Source of the DNA: Candidatus Neomicrothrix sp. UBA2517
Lineage (GTDB): Bacteria > Actinomycetota > Acidimicrobiia > Acidimicrobiales > UBA8592
Direction of reading: 5' to 3'
DNA length: 37,825 bases
Assembly: GCA_002341185.1 (NCBI GenBank)
Contig: DDNP01000032.1
Span: 1 to 37,825, forward strand
A program made the position numbers and the translations under genes. The stretch's first letter is position 1, and the number at the start of each line of letters is the position of its first letter. Below, piece after piece: positions 8,132-16,870 of this stretch. Under the pieces are notes generated by a model that saw nothing but the letters and a program-made list of their open reading frames with translations, was not told where the DNA came from and did no database searches.

Positions 8132-10345
8132 TTACCCCTGTGTAGTCCCACCTTCAAATGCTATTGGTAGGTGATTTTCCCATTTATTTTGAATGCTTTG
8201 AAGCTCTAGGTCGAGTAAACCCTTGATTGTAAAACGGTCTCCATGTGCAAGTCCTATCCGCGCTTTTGGTACTTCAGCAGCGTTAAGAATTTCTTCAACA
8301 TTGGTCAACTCGTCAGGGTTAACTGCAAGAACAACCCTTGATGAAGATTCAGAAAATAACGCTTCATGGGATGAGATCCGAGCGAGAGAACATCCGACTC
8401 CTGAAGCAATTGCCATTTCCGCTGTTGCAACTCCAACACCCCCGGAAGAAACATCGTGAACTGCGGTGACTAATTTTTTTTGAACAAGTTCACGTGTGAC
8501 CTGGCATATTTTTTTATGGAGATCATAATCAAGTTCACGCAAAATTCCTTTGCGATACCCTTTCCCAAATGCCCATGCGCTGCCTGAAAGTCCCTCTGGT
8601 TCGGGGCCGATCACGATTAATCGATCTCCTTCAGACCATTTATGTCCAGGAGGCGGAGCATCAAGAGTATCTATAACTCCTATAACCCCAACAATAGGCG
8701 TCGGGTCTATGTTAGTTCCTTGGCTTTCGTTATAAAGACTAACGTTGCCTCCCACAACAGGTAAATCAAATTCTCTACATGCTTCAGACATCCCATCAAT
8801 TGCTTCACTTAGTTGCCACATGACCGTTGGGTTCTCTGGATTTCCAAAATTTAGGCAATTTACGAGCGCTCGAGGTTCTGCTCCTACACATGCAAGATTT
8901 AACATTGATTCTGCGACTGTCAGTGCTGAACCTCTTCTAGGGTCAACAGCGCACCATCGATGGTTTCCATCTGTGGTTACTGCGAGTCCGCGACCTGTAT
9001 CTTCTCCTGTTACGGGATGTTTTAGTCGCAATACTGCTGCGTTAGATCCCGGTCCAGCAACTGTATTAAGGAAAAGTTGAGAATCATATTGCGATGTAAT
9101 CCACTCGTGACTGTAGATGAGATTGAGTAAGTCTCCAGAGAAATCATTTGTTTCCAGTAAATATTTTTCTGGTTTGTCTTCTTTCCGTGCATTGAGGTCA
9201 TCAGGCGGTGCCATGGGCCTGTTATATAACGGAGCATCTTCATGAAGAGAACTTGCTGGGACTTCCCCAAGAACAGGTCCGTCAATGCCATCTAGGATGC
9301 GGAGTTGCCCACCTTCAGTTACTTTTCCCACTACCGAGGATCGGATCTCCCATTTTTTGCTGATGGCAAGTACATTTTCTAAATTATCTGGGCTTACGAT
9401 TGCCAGCATCCTTTCCTGAGATTCACTTGTCATAATTTCAAATGGTTCCATACCCATTTCGCGTTGCGGGACTGCTGATACATCAAAGTCCATGCCAACA
9501 CCACCTCGCGAGGCCGTTTCAGATGCGGCACATGAAAGGCCAGCACCGCCTAAATCTTGTATACCGACAACTAGCCTTGCATCAAGCAACTCTAAGCAAC
9601 ATTCAATCAGTCGCTTCTCTTCAAATGGATCTCCTACTTGTACGCTTGGCCTCTTCTCAGTATCTTCATCTTCATCTCCAAAACCTGCGGAAGCAAGAAC
9701 GCTTACTCCTCCTATCCCATCGCGTCCTGTCGTAGATCCGAGCAGGACTGCCAGATTCCCTACTCCAGACGCTTGGCCGAGAACGAGTCTATCTTTTGGA
9801 AGGATCCCGAGACAAAGCACATTCACTAGCGGATTACCAATGTAGGTTTCATCAAAGACGGTTTCTCCACCAATATTTGGGACTCCAACAGAATTCCCGT
9901 AACCAGATATGCCACTGACTACTCCTTCAGCTACCCATCGGCTTCTTGCATCATCTATTGGCCCGAACCGTAAGGGATCCATAATCGCAATGGGTCTTGC
10001 ACCCATTGTAAAAATATCTCTGATTATTCCGCCGACTCCTGTTGCTGCACCTTGGTACGGTTCAATGTAGCTGGGATGGTTATGGCTCTCTATACGGATG
10101 GCAATTGCAATATCGTCTCCAACATCTATAACACCTGCATTCTCACCGGGACCGACAAGAACGTGCTCACCTTCAACTGGAAGCCTCTTCAAATGAACAC
10201 GGGAAGATTTGTATGAACAATGTTCACTCCACATGACAGAGTACATCGCTAGTTCTAGATGATTTGGTTCACGACCCAATATCTCTATGATCTTTTCAAG
10301 TTCATCATCAGTTAATCCGAGTGTGCGGTGAACAGGTTCGTTCAT
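8132..10345 (-). CDS. purL: Phosphoribosylformylglycinamidine synthase, synthetase subunit (small PurL)
   Basis: The 737-residue small-type PurL is the ATP-dependent synthetase that, with PurQ (glutaminase) and PurS, converts FGAR to FGAM. Family marks include MWSEHCSYKSSRVHLK near residue 40, GPGENAGVIDVGD, IESHNHPSYIEPYQGAATGVGGI (substrate and ATP site), QDLGGAGLSCAASE, and the second-half repeat VHDVSSGGVGVATAEMA. The length fits the three-subunit system and not the ~1300-residue fused enzyme. Its ATG overlaps the purQ stop as ATGA, so translation is probably coupled. It ends the longer purine run; no terminator is seen in the three bases before the P450 gene. Confidence 0.97.
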   Translation of the reverse strand: MNEPVHRTLGLTDDELEKIIEILGREPNHLELAMYSVMWSEHCSYKSSRVHLKRLPVEGEHVLVGPGENAGVIDVGDDIAIAIRIESHNHPSYIEPYQGAATGVGGIIRDIFTMGARPIAIMDPLRFGPIDDARSRWVAEGVVSGISGYGNSVGVPNIGGETVFDETYIGNPLVNVLCLGILPKDRLVLGQASGVGNLAVLLGSTTGRDGIGGVSVLASAGFGDEDEDTEKRPSVQVGDPFEEKRLIECCLELLDARLVVGIQDLGGAGLSCAASETASRGGVGMDFDVSAVPQREMGMEPFEIMTSESQERMLAIVSPDNLENVLAISKKWEIRSSVVGKVTEGGQLRILDGIDGPVLGEVPASSLHEDAPLYNRPMAPPDDLNARKEDKPEKYLLETNDFSGDLLNLIYSHEWITSQYDSQLFLNTVAGPGSNAAVLRLKHPVTGEDTGRGLAVTTDGNHRWCAVDPRRGSALTVAESMLNLACVGAEPRALVNCLNFGNPENPTVMWQLSEAIDGMSEACREFDLPVVGGNVSLYNESQGTNIDPTPIVGVIGVIDTLDAPPPGHKWSEGDRLIVIGPEPEGLSGSAWAFGKGYRKGILRELDYDLHKKICQVTRELVQKKLVTAVHDVSSGGVGVATAEMAIASGVGCSLARISSHEALFSESSSRVVLAVNPDELTNVEEILNAAEVPKARIGLAHGDRFTIKGLLDLELQSIQNKWENHLPIAFEGGTTQG

Positions 10346-11010
10346 AACTCGGAACTTTCGATGAAACTTTTGAGAAGTGGTTGACCATCTGTACTTCCAA
10401 GCAATGGATGACAGGCGCGTTCTGGATGGGGCATTAACCCCACAACGTTTCGTTCCGCATTACAAATTCCCGCTATATCCCCCATTGAACCATTCGGATT
10501 ATCCTCGTATGTCAGCAATATGCGATCTTCATCTTGAAGCTCCTCCAGTGTTTCCTCGGTACAGGTGTAGTTGCCTTCGAAATGGTTAACTGGGATCCTT
10601 AACCCATCACCTTTTACAGTTTGTGAAGTCAAAACAGAGTTTGTTGTCCTTACCGTAAGGTTGACAGGTTTACATAAAAATTTTAAGCCGCTATTTTTTT
10701 GCAGAGCTCCTGGCAGCAAGCCAGCTTCAGTCAAGACTTGAAAACCGTTACATATTCCTAAAACAGGTCGACCGGAACGGGCAAATGCAAAAACCGATTC
10801 CATTGCTGGTGAAAATCGTGCGATGGCTCCAGGGCGTAGATAATCTCCATGTGCAAATCCTCCTGGGATAATCACGGCATCTGCACTACCAAGATCAAAG
10901 GAATCATGCCATATCAATTTACTTTTTGCTCCAAGGCTAGTTACCGCCTCTAACGCATCTTGTTCACAATTAGACCCTGGGAAAACAATGACTCCTATGG
11001 TGGGGCTCAC
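10342..11010 (-). CDS. purQ: Phosphoribosylformylglycinamidine synthase, glutaminase subunit
   Basis: PurQ (222 residues) supplies ammonia from glutamine to PurL. It is a class I (triad) amidotransferase. The nucleophile Cys is in VLGICNGFQVLTEAGLLPGAL near residue 84, and the His-Glu pair of the triad is in LMPHPERACHPLLGS near residue 195. The N-terminus GVIVFPGSNCEQDA is typical. The start codon is GTG, overlapping the purS stop as GTGA, and the gene's stop overlaps the purL start. This gives a tightly coupled purS-purQ-purL trio in stoichiometric order. Confidence 0.97.
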   Translation of the reverse strand: MSPTIGVIVFPGSNCEQDALEAVTSLGAKSKLIWHDSFDLGSADAVIIPGGFAHGDYLRPGAIARFSPAMESVFAFARSGRPVLGICNGFQVLTEAGLLPGALQKNSGLKFLCKPVNLTVRTTNSVLTSQTVKGDGLRIPVNHFEGNYTCTEETLEELQDEDRILLTYEDNPNGSMGDIAGICNAERNVVGLMPHPERACHPLLGSTDGQPLLKSFIESSEL

Positions 11011-11261
11011 TCTACTCCTTGTAGATGAATGGTTGCGTTTTCAATAACTGGATTGGTGAGGAATTTGTCGCATAAATCCTGAATTATCTCTTTCGCTTTT
11101 ACTTCATCATCGGCTGTAATGGCGAAACGTATACTTTTCCCTACCCTTACGTTTTCTATTCCGTTGAAACCTAACTTTAGAGTTGCATTTTCTATAGTTG
11201 ATCCTTGAGGGTCAGCTATCCCTGCTTTGAGTTGGACTTCAACGGTGGCTTCGAACTGCAC
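11007..11261 (-). CDS. purS: Phosphoribosylformylglycinamidine synthase subunit PurS
   Basis: PurS is an 84-residue adaptor that assembles the small PurL and PurQ into the FGAM synthase complex and helps pass ammonia. The sequence has the standard pattern: V-x-LK-x-G-x-x-DPQG near residues 9-20, LGF near the middle followed by VRVGK, and C-terminal CDKFLTNPVIENATI. The start is GTG with no clear Shine-Dalgarno. A 58-base gap separates it from the Rieske gene upstream, so it may depend on read-through from that gene or on a promoter I cannot recognise. Confidence 0.93.
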   Translation of the reverse strand: MQFEATVEVQLKAGIADPQGSTIENATLKLGFNGIENVRVGKSIRFAITADDEVKAKEIIQDLCDKFLTNPVIENATIHLQGVE

Positions 11262-11319
11262 GCTTTAATGTTGCCACAAGGAGAAGAGCAACATGAGCAT
11301 ATTCCCATGAACTTATAAG

Positions 11320-12690
11320 TTACGCATTAAGAAAATCGGTAACCCGTTTTTGTAAATGTCGAACTCTTATCTCTTGATAATTTCCTAGTGTTTCTCCGCG
11401 TTTGTAACTTGATTTAAATCCTCTAGTTTGCGCTGCGAGATTCGCAGTATCTTGATCATAGATTTTCCCTAGAGGGCCGACACCATCAACTGTTGAATAA
11501 CTTTCATCAATGTCTAGCGAGATCACTTCTGGAGGGTCTGGTGCTTTACCATTGTGTGGTCTAGGGCGCATGAAAATGAGATCAAAGTAACAATAGTCTG
11601 GGCTTTCTGGGTCTGGCCTAAATCGGTAAACCATTGGAAGTGAAAGTCCGGGGAAAAAGAACGCGTTGGGGAATAGAAAGTACTCGATTGAATCAAGGGT
11701 TAGTGACTCACTGAGCTGAGTAAAATCGTGACCGTATTTTTCTCCCATTTGCTCTTGAACAATTTTGGCATAGTAATCACGGGCTCTGACTCCTTCAGGA
11801 AGGTTGAAATCCCCGTCTCCAAACATCCTGCCGCTTAGATGTGCTAATAATTCATCTTCGGTTCTTGGGTCTTCTCGGAGTGGACTGTTAAGTCCTCGTG
11901 TGTGAATAAAACGTGAGACATTATCACCAAAAACATCGTATTGTGTGGTTACTTCATCTCCTAGATTCCCTGTTGAGTGAGTTTCTCGGACGTGATAGGC
12001 CTCAATAAAAGCTTCTGTGCCTGCTTTCCAATTACATGGTAAATGTTTTTGAATATGTGTTTCAATGTAACGTTCGCTCAGGCCCCAATCTTTCCAATGT
12101 TCTGGAAGAACCCCCAGGTAATCTTCTAAAGGTTGTGCTTCTTGATCAAAGTTAACGAAGACAAAACCTTCCCATATCGCTACGTTCATTTCGGGAAGTT
12201 GATGAGATTCCTTCGTTACATGGGGGAAGTCCCAGGCTCCAGGAAGGTCAACGAGTGTACCTTCCAATGACCACGTCCATCCATGAAATGGGCATCTAAG
12301 TTCTTTGCTGAAGCCGCACGTCCCTGGTTGTTTTAGTTGAGTTCCTCGATGCATACATGCGTTGTAATAAGCTTTAATACTTCCATCCGTGGTACGAACA
12401 ATCAATGCTGAAAGGTGACCGACATCGTATACAAAGTAGTCTCCAGGTTCGGGAATATGATCGACGTGGCATGCCCATTGCCATACCTTTGACCACATTT
12501 TTTCATATTCGGAAGTTGCGAATTCGGTGCTGATATAACTTTCGTATGGGAGATCATTATCTCCGAGAAATTCATATGATTCTTCAAGTAAGGCTTGAGG
12601 GGGAGGTGTTGGATCGGCGAGAAGTTCGTCCCGTAGCGATCGACCGTCTTGACGTGCTTGACCTGGTTGTAAGGCTTCTTGTTTCCCCAT
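11320..12690 (-). CDS. Rieske non-haem iron oxygenase, alpha subunit
   Basis: A 456-residue aromatic-ring-hydroxylating dioxygenase-type alpha subunit. The Rieske 2Fe-2S ligands are Cys112, His114, Cys133 and His136 (ACMHRGTQL and RCPFHGWTW). The mononuclear iron site uses His233 and His238 (EAYHVRETH) with Asp412 or Asp414 (YDQDTANLA) as the carboxylate. Length and layout are complete. The family oxidises aromatics, quaternary amines or sterol/terpenoid-like substrates; the substrate here is unknown. No beta subunit, ferredoxin or reductase is adjacent. It sits between purC and purS, codirectional, but with 72 and 58-base gaps, no Shine-Dalgarno, and its own promoter-like sequence, so it looks like an independently expressed insertion in the purine run. 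Confidence 0.93.
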   Translation of the reverse strand: MGKQEALQPGQARQDGRSLRDELLADPTPPPQALLEESYEFLGDNDLPYESYISTEFATSEYEKMWSKVWQWACHVDHIPEPGDYFVYDVGHLSALIVRTTDGSIKAYYNACMHRGTQLKQPGTCGFSKELRCPFHGWTWSLEGTLVDLPGAWDFPHVTKESHQLPEMNVAIWEGFVFVNFDQEAQPLEDYLGVLPEHWKDWGLSERYIETHIQKHLPCNWKAGTEAFIEAYHVRETHSTGNLGDEVTTQYDVFGDNVSRFIHTRGLNSPLREDPRTEDELLAHLSGRMFGDGDFNLPEGVRARDYYAKIVQEQMGEKYGHDFTQLSESLTLDSIEYFLFPNAFFFPGLSLPMVYRFRPDPESPDYCYFDLIFMRPRPHNGKAPDPPEVISLDIDESYSTVDGVGPLGKIYDQDTANLAAQTRGFKSSYKRGETLGNYQEIRVRHLQKRVTDFLNA

Positions 12691-12698
12691 GCTTATCT

Positions 12699-12729
12699 AT
12701 CATAAAACCTAAATTGGTATAACTGTCCA
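12699..12729 (-). promoter_or_regulatory. Candidate promoter and operator for the Rieske oxygenase
   Basis: On the minus strand TGGACA, a 19-base spacer and TATGAT lie just before the Rieske ATG; the -10 ends eight bases from the start codon. The transcription start would fall at or next to the ATG, consistent with the missing Shine-Dalgarno. A perfect 5-2-5 inverted repeat (AACTG-TC-CAGTT, 12721-12732) covers the -35, as an operator would. The spacer is longer than the usual 17, so confidence is moderate. Confidence 0.42.
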
Positions 12730-12762
12730 GTTTATGACTCAAAGTTATAAAGAAACTATGGC

Positions 12763-13659
12763 TTAACTAGGCCATTGATCGAGATTTTTCCCACTTATTT
12801 TTTCGTATCCTTCACGGTATCGCTTGGCACTTGCTGCAATTACATACTCAGGAAGTTCAGGAGGTGGTGGAGATTTATCCCAATCAAGTCCGTCTAGGAA
12901 ATCGCGAACCGGTTGTTTGTCGAACGAGGGTGGGGTAGTTCCAGGTTCCCATTCATCCATTGCCCAAAATCTTGATGAGTCAGGAGTGAGAACTTCATCT
13001 GCTATGACAAGTTCACCATCAACAAATCCCATTTCAAATTTTGTGTCAGCAATAATTATCCCACGGTCTGATGCGTATGCTGCCCCCTGTGAGTAAAGTT
13101 CTAGGGATTTTTGCTTTGCCATTTCCGCAATATCTTTTCCAACAATTTCTACTGCTTGGTTGAATGATATATTTTCATCATGCAATCCGTCTTCGGCTTT
13201 TGTAGATGGGGTAAAAACAGGCTCTGGAAGTTTCTCTGATTCTTGAAGGTTAGCGGGCAAGGTAGTTCCATGCATTGTTCCATGTGCCGTGTATTCCTTC
13301 CATGCTGATCCTGTGATATAGCCACGTACTATGCATTCGATAGGAAGCATTTCTACTTTTTTAACTAGCATGGACCTTCCTGCAATTTCAGGAACTTGAG
13401 CTTCGCGTGGGAAATCAGATAAATCCGTTGAAACAAGATGAGATTTCATTGAAGTTGAGAAATGCTGGAACCAAAATGCTGACATAGCCATCAATACACG
13501 ACCTTTATCTGGAACGGGTTGATTCATTACTACATCAAATGCTGAAATCCGGTCGCTAGTAACCATTAAATATTGATTATTTCCAGCATCGTAGATGTCG
13601 CGTACTTTTCCAGAATAGACATGGGGTAGATCTAGTTTGTAGGCTGGCTCTCTTGTCAT
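12763..13659 (-). CDS. purC: Phosphoribosylaminoimidazole-succinocarboxamide synthase
   Basis: PurC (SAICAR synthetase) joins CAIR and aspartate with ATP. The 298 residues are longer than the ~240 of the E. coli and Bacillus enzymes and match the type common in Actinobacteria and yeast. Marks are SGKVRDIYDAG near residue 16, TSDRISAFDVVMNQPVPDKG near residues 34-53, ECIVRGYITGSAWKEY near residues 108-123, and IADTKFEMGF followed by DEVLTPDSSRFW near residues 203-230. AGAGG lies five bases before the ATG. It begins nine bases after the purB stop. Confidence 0.97.
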   Translation of the reverse strand: MTREPAYKLDLPHVYSGKVRDIYDAGNNQYLMVTSDRISAFDVVMNQPVPDKGRVLMAMSAFWFQHFSTSMKSHLVSTDLSDFPREAQVPEIAGRSMLVKKVEMLPIECIVRGYITGSAWKEYTAHGTMHGTTLPANLQESEKLPEPVFTPSTKAEDGLHDENISFNQAVEIVGKDIAEMAKQKSLELYSQGAAYASDRGIIIADTKFEMGFVDGELVIADEVLTPDSSRFWAMDEWEPGTTPPSFDKQPVRDFLDGLDWDKSPPPPELPEYVIAASAKRYREGYEKISGKNLDQWPS

Positions 13660-13668
13660 GGTTACCTC

Positions 13669-15081
13669 TTACAGTATTGGTTGAGGGTTATAATTTTCTG
13701 CCTTTGGATAACGTTCTTTTAGTATGGTGACGTCTTCGGATATTGAATCAATTTGTTGTTGAACTAGGCCAGTTCCGATTTCGCTTATTGCCTGTATAAG
13801 TTCTTGTTCAGTTAGAGGGAAACGTTCATCTTGGCCTAGATCATTAAGTAACGTGTTTTCTCCCTCGTCGGTTTCTCTGAGAGCTAGAGCCGCAGCTACC
13901 GCATGCTCTTTGATAATTTCATGAGCTTCTTCTCTCCCTAATCCTTTTGCAACAGCTGCTGAAAGTATTTTAGTTGTACTTACAAAAGGAAGGTAATGGT
14001 TAAGCTCTCTTTCAATCACCTTTGGGTATAGACCAAAGTCATCTAGGACCGTGATGAATGTTTGCATAAGTCCATCTATGGCGAAGAAAGCATCGGGGAT
14101 AGCGACCCGTCTTACAACAGAACAACTTACATCTCCTTCGTTCCACTGGTCTCCGGAAAGGTCCATGGTCATTGAAAGATATCCTTTCAAAATGATTGCC
14201 ATGCCTCCTATCCGCTCACATGAGCGCATATTCATTTTGTGTGGCATAGCCGATGAGCCAACCTGACCTTCTTTAAAACCTTCAGTTACTAAATCATGAC
14301 CAGCCATTAGCCGGAGAGTTTTAGCTAAGTTAGCCGGTCCACTTGAGAGCTGAACTAATGCACTTACGACACTAAAGTCTATTGATCGTGGATATACCTG
14401 ACCGACGCTACGCATGGTGTTGCTGAATCCAAGATGTTGGGAAATACTCTTTTCAAATTCTAAAACTGTTTCTGTATCACCGAGTAGGCCAAGTAAATCT
14501 TGTTGTGTTCCGACTGGGCCCTTCAATCCTCTCATCGGGTACGACTCTGAGAGCTGTTCGAGTGTCGAGAATGATAAAAGGATTTCTTCAGCGATATTAG
14601 AAAAGCGTTTCCCCATTGTCGTTATCTGCGCTGGAACATTATGAGTTCGACCGGCTACTGGTAGTTCAGCATATTGTTGCGCTAATTGCGTTAAACGGGA
14701 AAGAGCAGCTACAACAAGTATTTGGATGTGTTGAAGGCTTTTTAATATCTGTAACTGTTCAATATTTTCTGTTAAATCTCGTGATGTCATTCCTTTATGA
14801 ATATGTTCGTATCCAGCGAGACTACAGAATTCTTCTATACGGGCTTTCACATCATGTTTTACGACTTTTTCTCTTTCGAGAATTGACTCGAGGTTTATGT
14901 CATTTTTTGTTCTTTGATAGGCCGCTATGACTTCTTCTGAAACATCTACACCATATTCGCGTTGTGCTTTTAGAACAGCTATCCATAATTCGCGTTCAAG
15001 AAGGACTTTGTTTTCTGGTGACCAGATTTGAATGATCTGATCACTTGCATACCGTTCTGCTAGTACGTTAGGAATTTTCAT
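13669..15081 (-). CDS. purB: Adenylosuccinate lyase
   Basis: PurB removes fumarate at two points: SAICAR to AICAR in the main pathway, and adenylosuccinate to AMP after PurA. The 470 residues are mostly helical, as expected for the fumarase/aspartase superfamily. The superfamily signature with the mobile catalytic loop is VGSSAMPHKMN near residues 270-280. The substrate-binding region includes HKGMTSRDLTEN near residues 94-105 and AGRTHNVPAQITTMGKRF near residues 142-159. The ATG overlaps the purE stop as ATGA. Having purB next to both purE/purC and purA fits its double role. Confidence 0.97.
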   Translation of the reverse strand: MKIPNVLAERYASDQIIQIWSPENKVLLERELWIAVLKAQREYGVDVSEEVIAAYQRTKNDINLESILEREKVVKHDVKARIEEFCSLAGYEHIHKGMTSRDLTENIEQLQILKSLQHIQILVVAALSRLTQLAQQYAELPVAGRTHNVPAQITTMGKRFSNIAEEILLSFSTLEQLSESYPMRGLKGPVGTQQDLLGLLGDTETVLEFEKSISQHLGFSNTMRSVGQVYPRSIDFSVVSALVQLSSGPANLAKTLRLMAGHDLVTEGFKEGQVGSSAMPHKMNMRSCERIGGMAIILKGYLSMTMDLSGDQWNEGDVSCSVVRRVAIPDAFFAIDGLMQTFITVLDDFGLYPKVIERELNHYLPFVSTTKILSAAVAKGLGREEAHEIIKEHAVAAALALRETDEGENTLLNDLGQDERFPLTEQELIQAISEIGTGLVQQQIDSISEDVTILKERYPKAENYNPQPIL

Positions 15082-15527
15082 CTGCTCGCCATTTCCTCTT
15101 TGTAAATTCGTAATTTTTCTGCAATGTCTGTGTTAGTAATTCCAATCATCTGCAGAACTAAGAGAGCTGCATTCTGCGAACCATCTATGGCGACTGTTGC
15201 AACTGGAACTCCCTTGGGCATTTGCACGGTCGCATAAAGGGCATCTTGGCCATTGAGGGCTCCTCCTGATAATGGCACTCCTACGACTGGAAGCGTTGTG
15301 TGGGCAGCGACTACGCCAGCAAGGTGTGCTGCCATTCCAGCTCCACATATGAATGCAACAAACCCGTTCTCTCTAGCTGTTGAGACCAAGTTTACGACTT
15401 TGTCAGGGTTTCGGTGTGCTGAAAGAACCTTCCACTCAGATTCAATACCGAACTCTTCGAGTGTTTCTTTCGCTTTGCTCATTTTCGACTCGTCTGAGGT
15501 TGACCCCATTAATATTCCGACTTTCAC
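15078..15527 (-). CDS. purE: 5-(carboxyamino)imidazole ribonucleotide mutase / AIR carboxylase PurE
   Basis: A 149-residue PurE. It carries the N-terminal phosphate-binding loop GSTSDESKM (residues 8-16), SAHRNPDKV with the catalytic His near residue 40, a glycine-rich CGAGMAAHLAGVVAA loop, and VQMPKGVPVATVAIDGSQNAA. The classical bacterial loop is GAGGAAHLPGM, so this copy carries Met where Gly is usual. Class I enzymes need PurK to make N5-CAIR; purK is not in the window, so whether this enzyme uses N5-CAIR or AIR plus CO2 is open. The start codon is GTG with AAAGGA at good spacing. Its end overlaps the purB start. Confidence 0.94.
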   Translation of the reverse strand: MKVGILMGSTSDESKMSKAKETLEEFGIESEWKVLSAHRNPDKVVNLVSTARENGFVAFICGAGMAAHLAGVVAAHTTLPVVGVPLSGGALNGQDALYATVQMPKGVPVATVAIDGSQNAALLVLQMIGITNTDIAEKLRIYKEEMASR

Positions 15528-15585
15528 CTGATATTCCTTTCAGCCACGGATGTTGTGTTAACTGCTTTCCCCTATCATAGATTTT

Positions 15586-16806
15586 TCATTTGATATCTCT
15601 AGCGATGTCTGTTCGTTTATACATGCCTTCCCATGTTATTTCTTGTGTGCTTTTGTAAGCATTGGCACGAGCTTGTTCATGAGTCGACCCTTTTCCAGTC
15701 ACGGTCATTACTCTTCCGCCTGAAGTAACTAGGTCACCATTATCGTTTAGTGACACACCAGCGCAGAAGATGCCTTCAACTCCTTTTTGGTTTCGGGCTT
15801 TGTCAAGACCTTGGATTACTTTTCCCGTTATTGGTGCTTCTGGGTATCCTTGCGATGCGCACACGATAGTTACCATTACATCGTCAGAGAAATCTGGTGA
15901 GTGTTCTATATTTCCTTTCGCTGCCTGGTGCAATAGAGCAAATAGGCTTGATCGCATTCTTGGTAGAACGACTTGTGCTTCAGGGTCACCAAATCGGACG
16001 TTATATTCTAGAATTTTTGGGCCAGACGCAGTATTCATGATCCCTGCATATAGGACACCTCGGTAGTTGATTCCTCGATTGATGAGCGCTTGCAAGGTAG
16101 GTTGTACAGCGTCAGTCATTATTGTATTTACAAATTCTTCTGAAACGGAGGGGATCGGAGAATATGCCCCCATTCCGCCGGTATTAGGCCCCTCGTCGTT
16201 ATCAAGTAACCGTTTATAATCTTGAGCTGGTGAGAGAGGAACTGCTTTTGTTCCATCACATATAGCAAGGATTGAAATTTCATTTCCTATTAGCCCTTCC
16301 TCTATCACTATTGTTTTCCCAGCTTTGCCAAAAGCATTTCCGGATAGATAGTTTTCAACAGCCGACTGTGCCTCTTCGAGAACGTCGGTAACTAGAACTC
16401 CTTTACCTGCAGCTAACCCATCGGTTTTAATTACGTATGGAGCAGACATTTCTTGAAGAAAAGATATTGCTTCGTCTTCCTTAGTAAAAGTTCCATGTTT
16501 AGCCGTCGGCACGTTCGCCTCAACTAGGAGTTCTTTCATCCAAGCCTTTGAGCCTTCTAATTGCGCTCCGTCAGATCCTGGCCCAAATACGGTTTTCCCT
16601 TGTTCACGCAATTGATCGGCAATTCCTTCTACTAGGGGAGCTTCGGGTCCTATGACAAAGAGGTCTGCGTCTATTTCGAGTGGCGGCCGAGGCGTTGAGT
16701 TAGGTATTCCAGGGTTTCCAGGTGTGACTATGACGTCACTATCTCTACTTAGGACATGTGCGAGCGCATGTTCTCTTGCTCCGGAACCGACGACGACACT
16801 CTTCAT
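15586..16806 (-). CDS. purD: Phosphoribosylamine-glycine ligase (GAR synthetase)
   Basis: PurD couples phosphoribosylamine, glycine and ATP to GAR, the second step. It is a 406-residue ATP-grasp enzyme. Signatures are VVGSGAREHALAHVL at the N-terminus, VTPGNPGIPN, PYVIKTDGLAAGKGVLV (ATP-grasp loop), NTGGMGAYSP, and YNVRFGDPEAQVVLPRM with metal ligands. It is slightly shorter than the ~420-430 norm, mainly through a tight loop after NSTPRPPLEID, but every core motif is present. It follows purA by 64 bases of unremarkable sequence and precedes purE by 58. Confidence 0.97.
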   Translation of the reverse strand: MKSVVVGSGAREHALAHVLSRDSDVIVTPGNPGIPNSTPRPPLEIDADLFVIGPEAPLVEGIADQLREQGKTVFGPGSDGAQLEGSKAWMKELLVEANVPTAKHGTFTKEDEAISFLQEMSAPYVIKTDGLAAGKGVLVTDVLEEAQSAVENYLSGNAFGKAGKTIVIEEGLIGNEISILAICDGTKAVPLSPAQDYKRLLDNDEGPNTGGMGAYSPIPSVSEEFVNTIMTDAVQPTLQALINRGINYRGVLYAGIMNTASGPKILEYNVRFGDPEAQVVLPRMRSSLFALLHQAAKGNIEHSPDFSDDVMVTIVCASQGYPEAPITGKVIQGLDKARNQKGVEGIFCAGVSLNDNGDLVTSGGRVMTVTGKGSTHEQARANAYKSTQEITWEGMYKRTDIARDIK

Positions 16807-16870
16807 TTGGTTACTACCCTGTTAGCGGCTTTGACTGAAAATTTTGCGAGCGTTTCGGTGCTGTTGTCTT

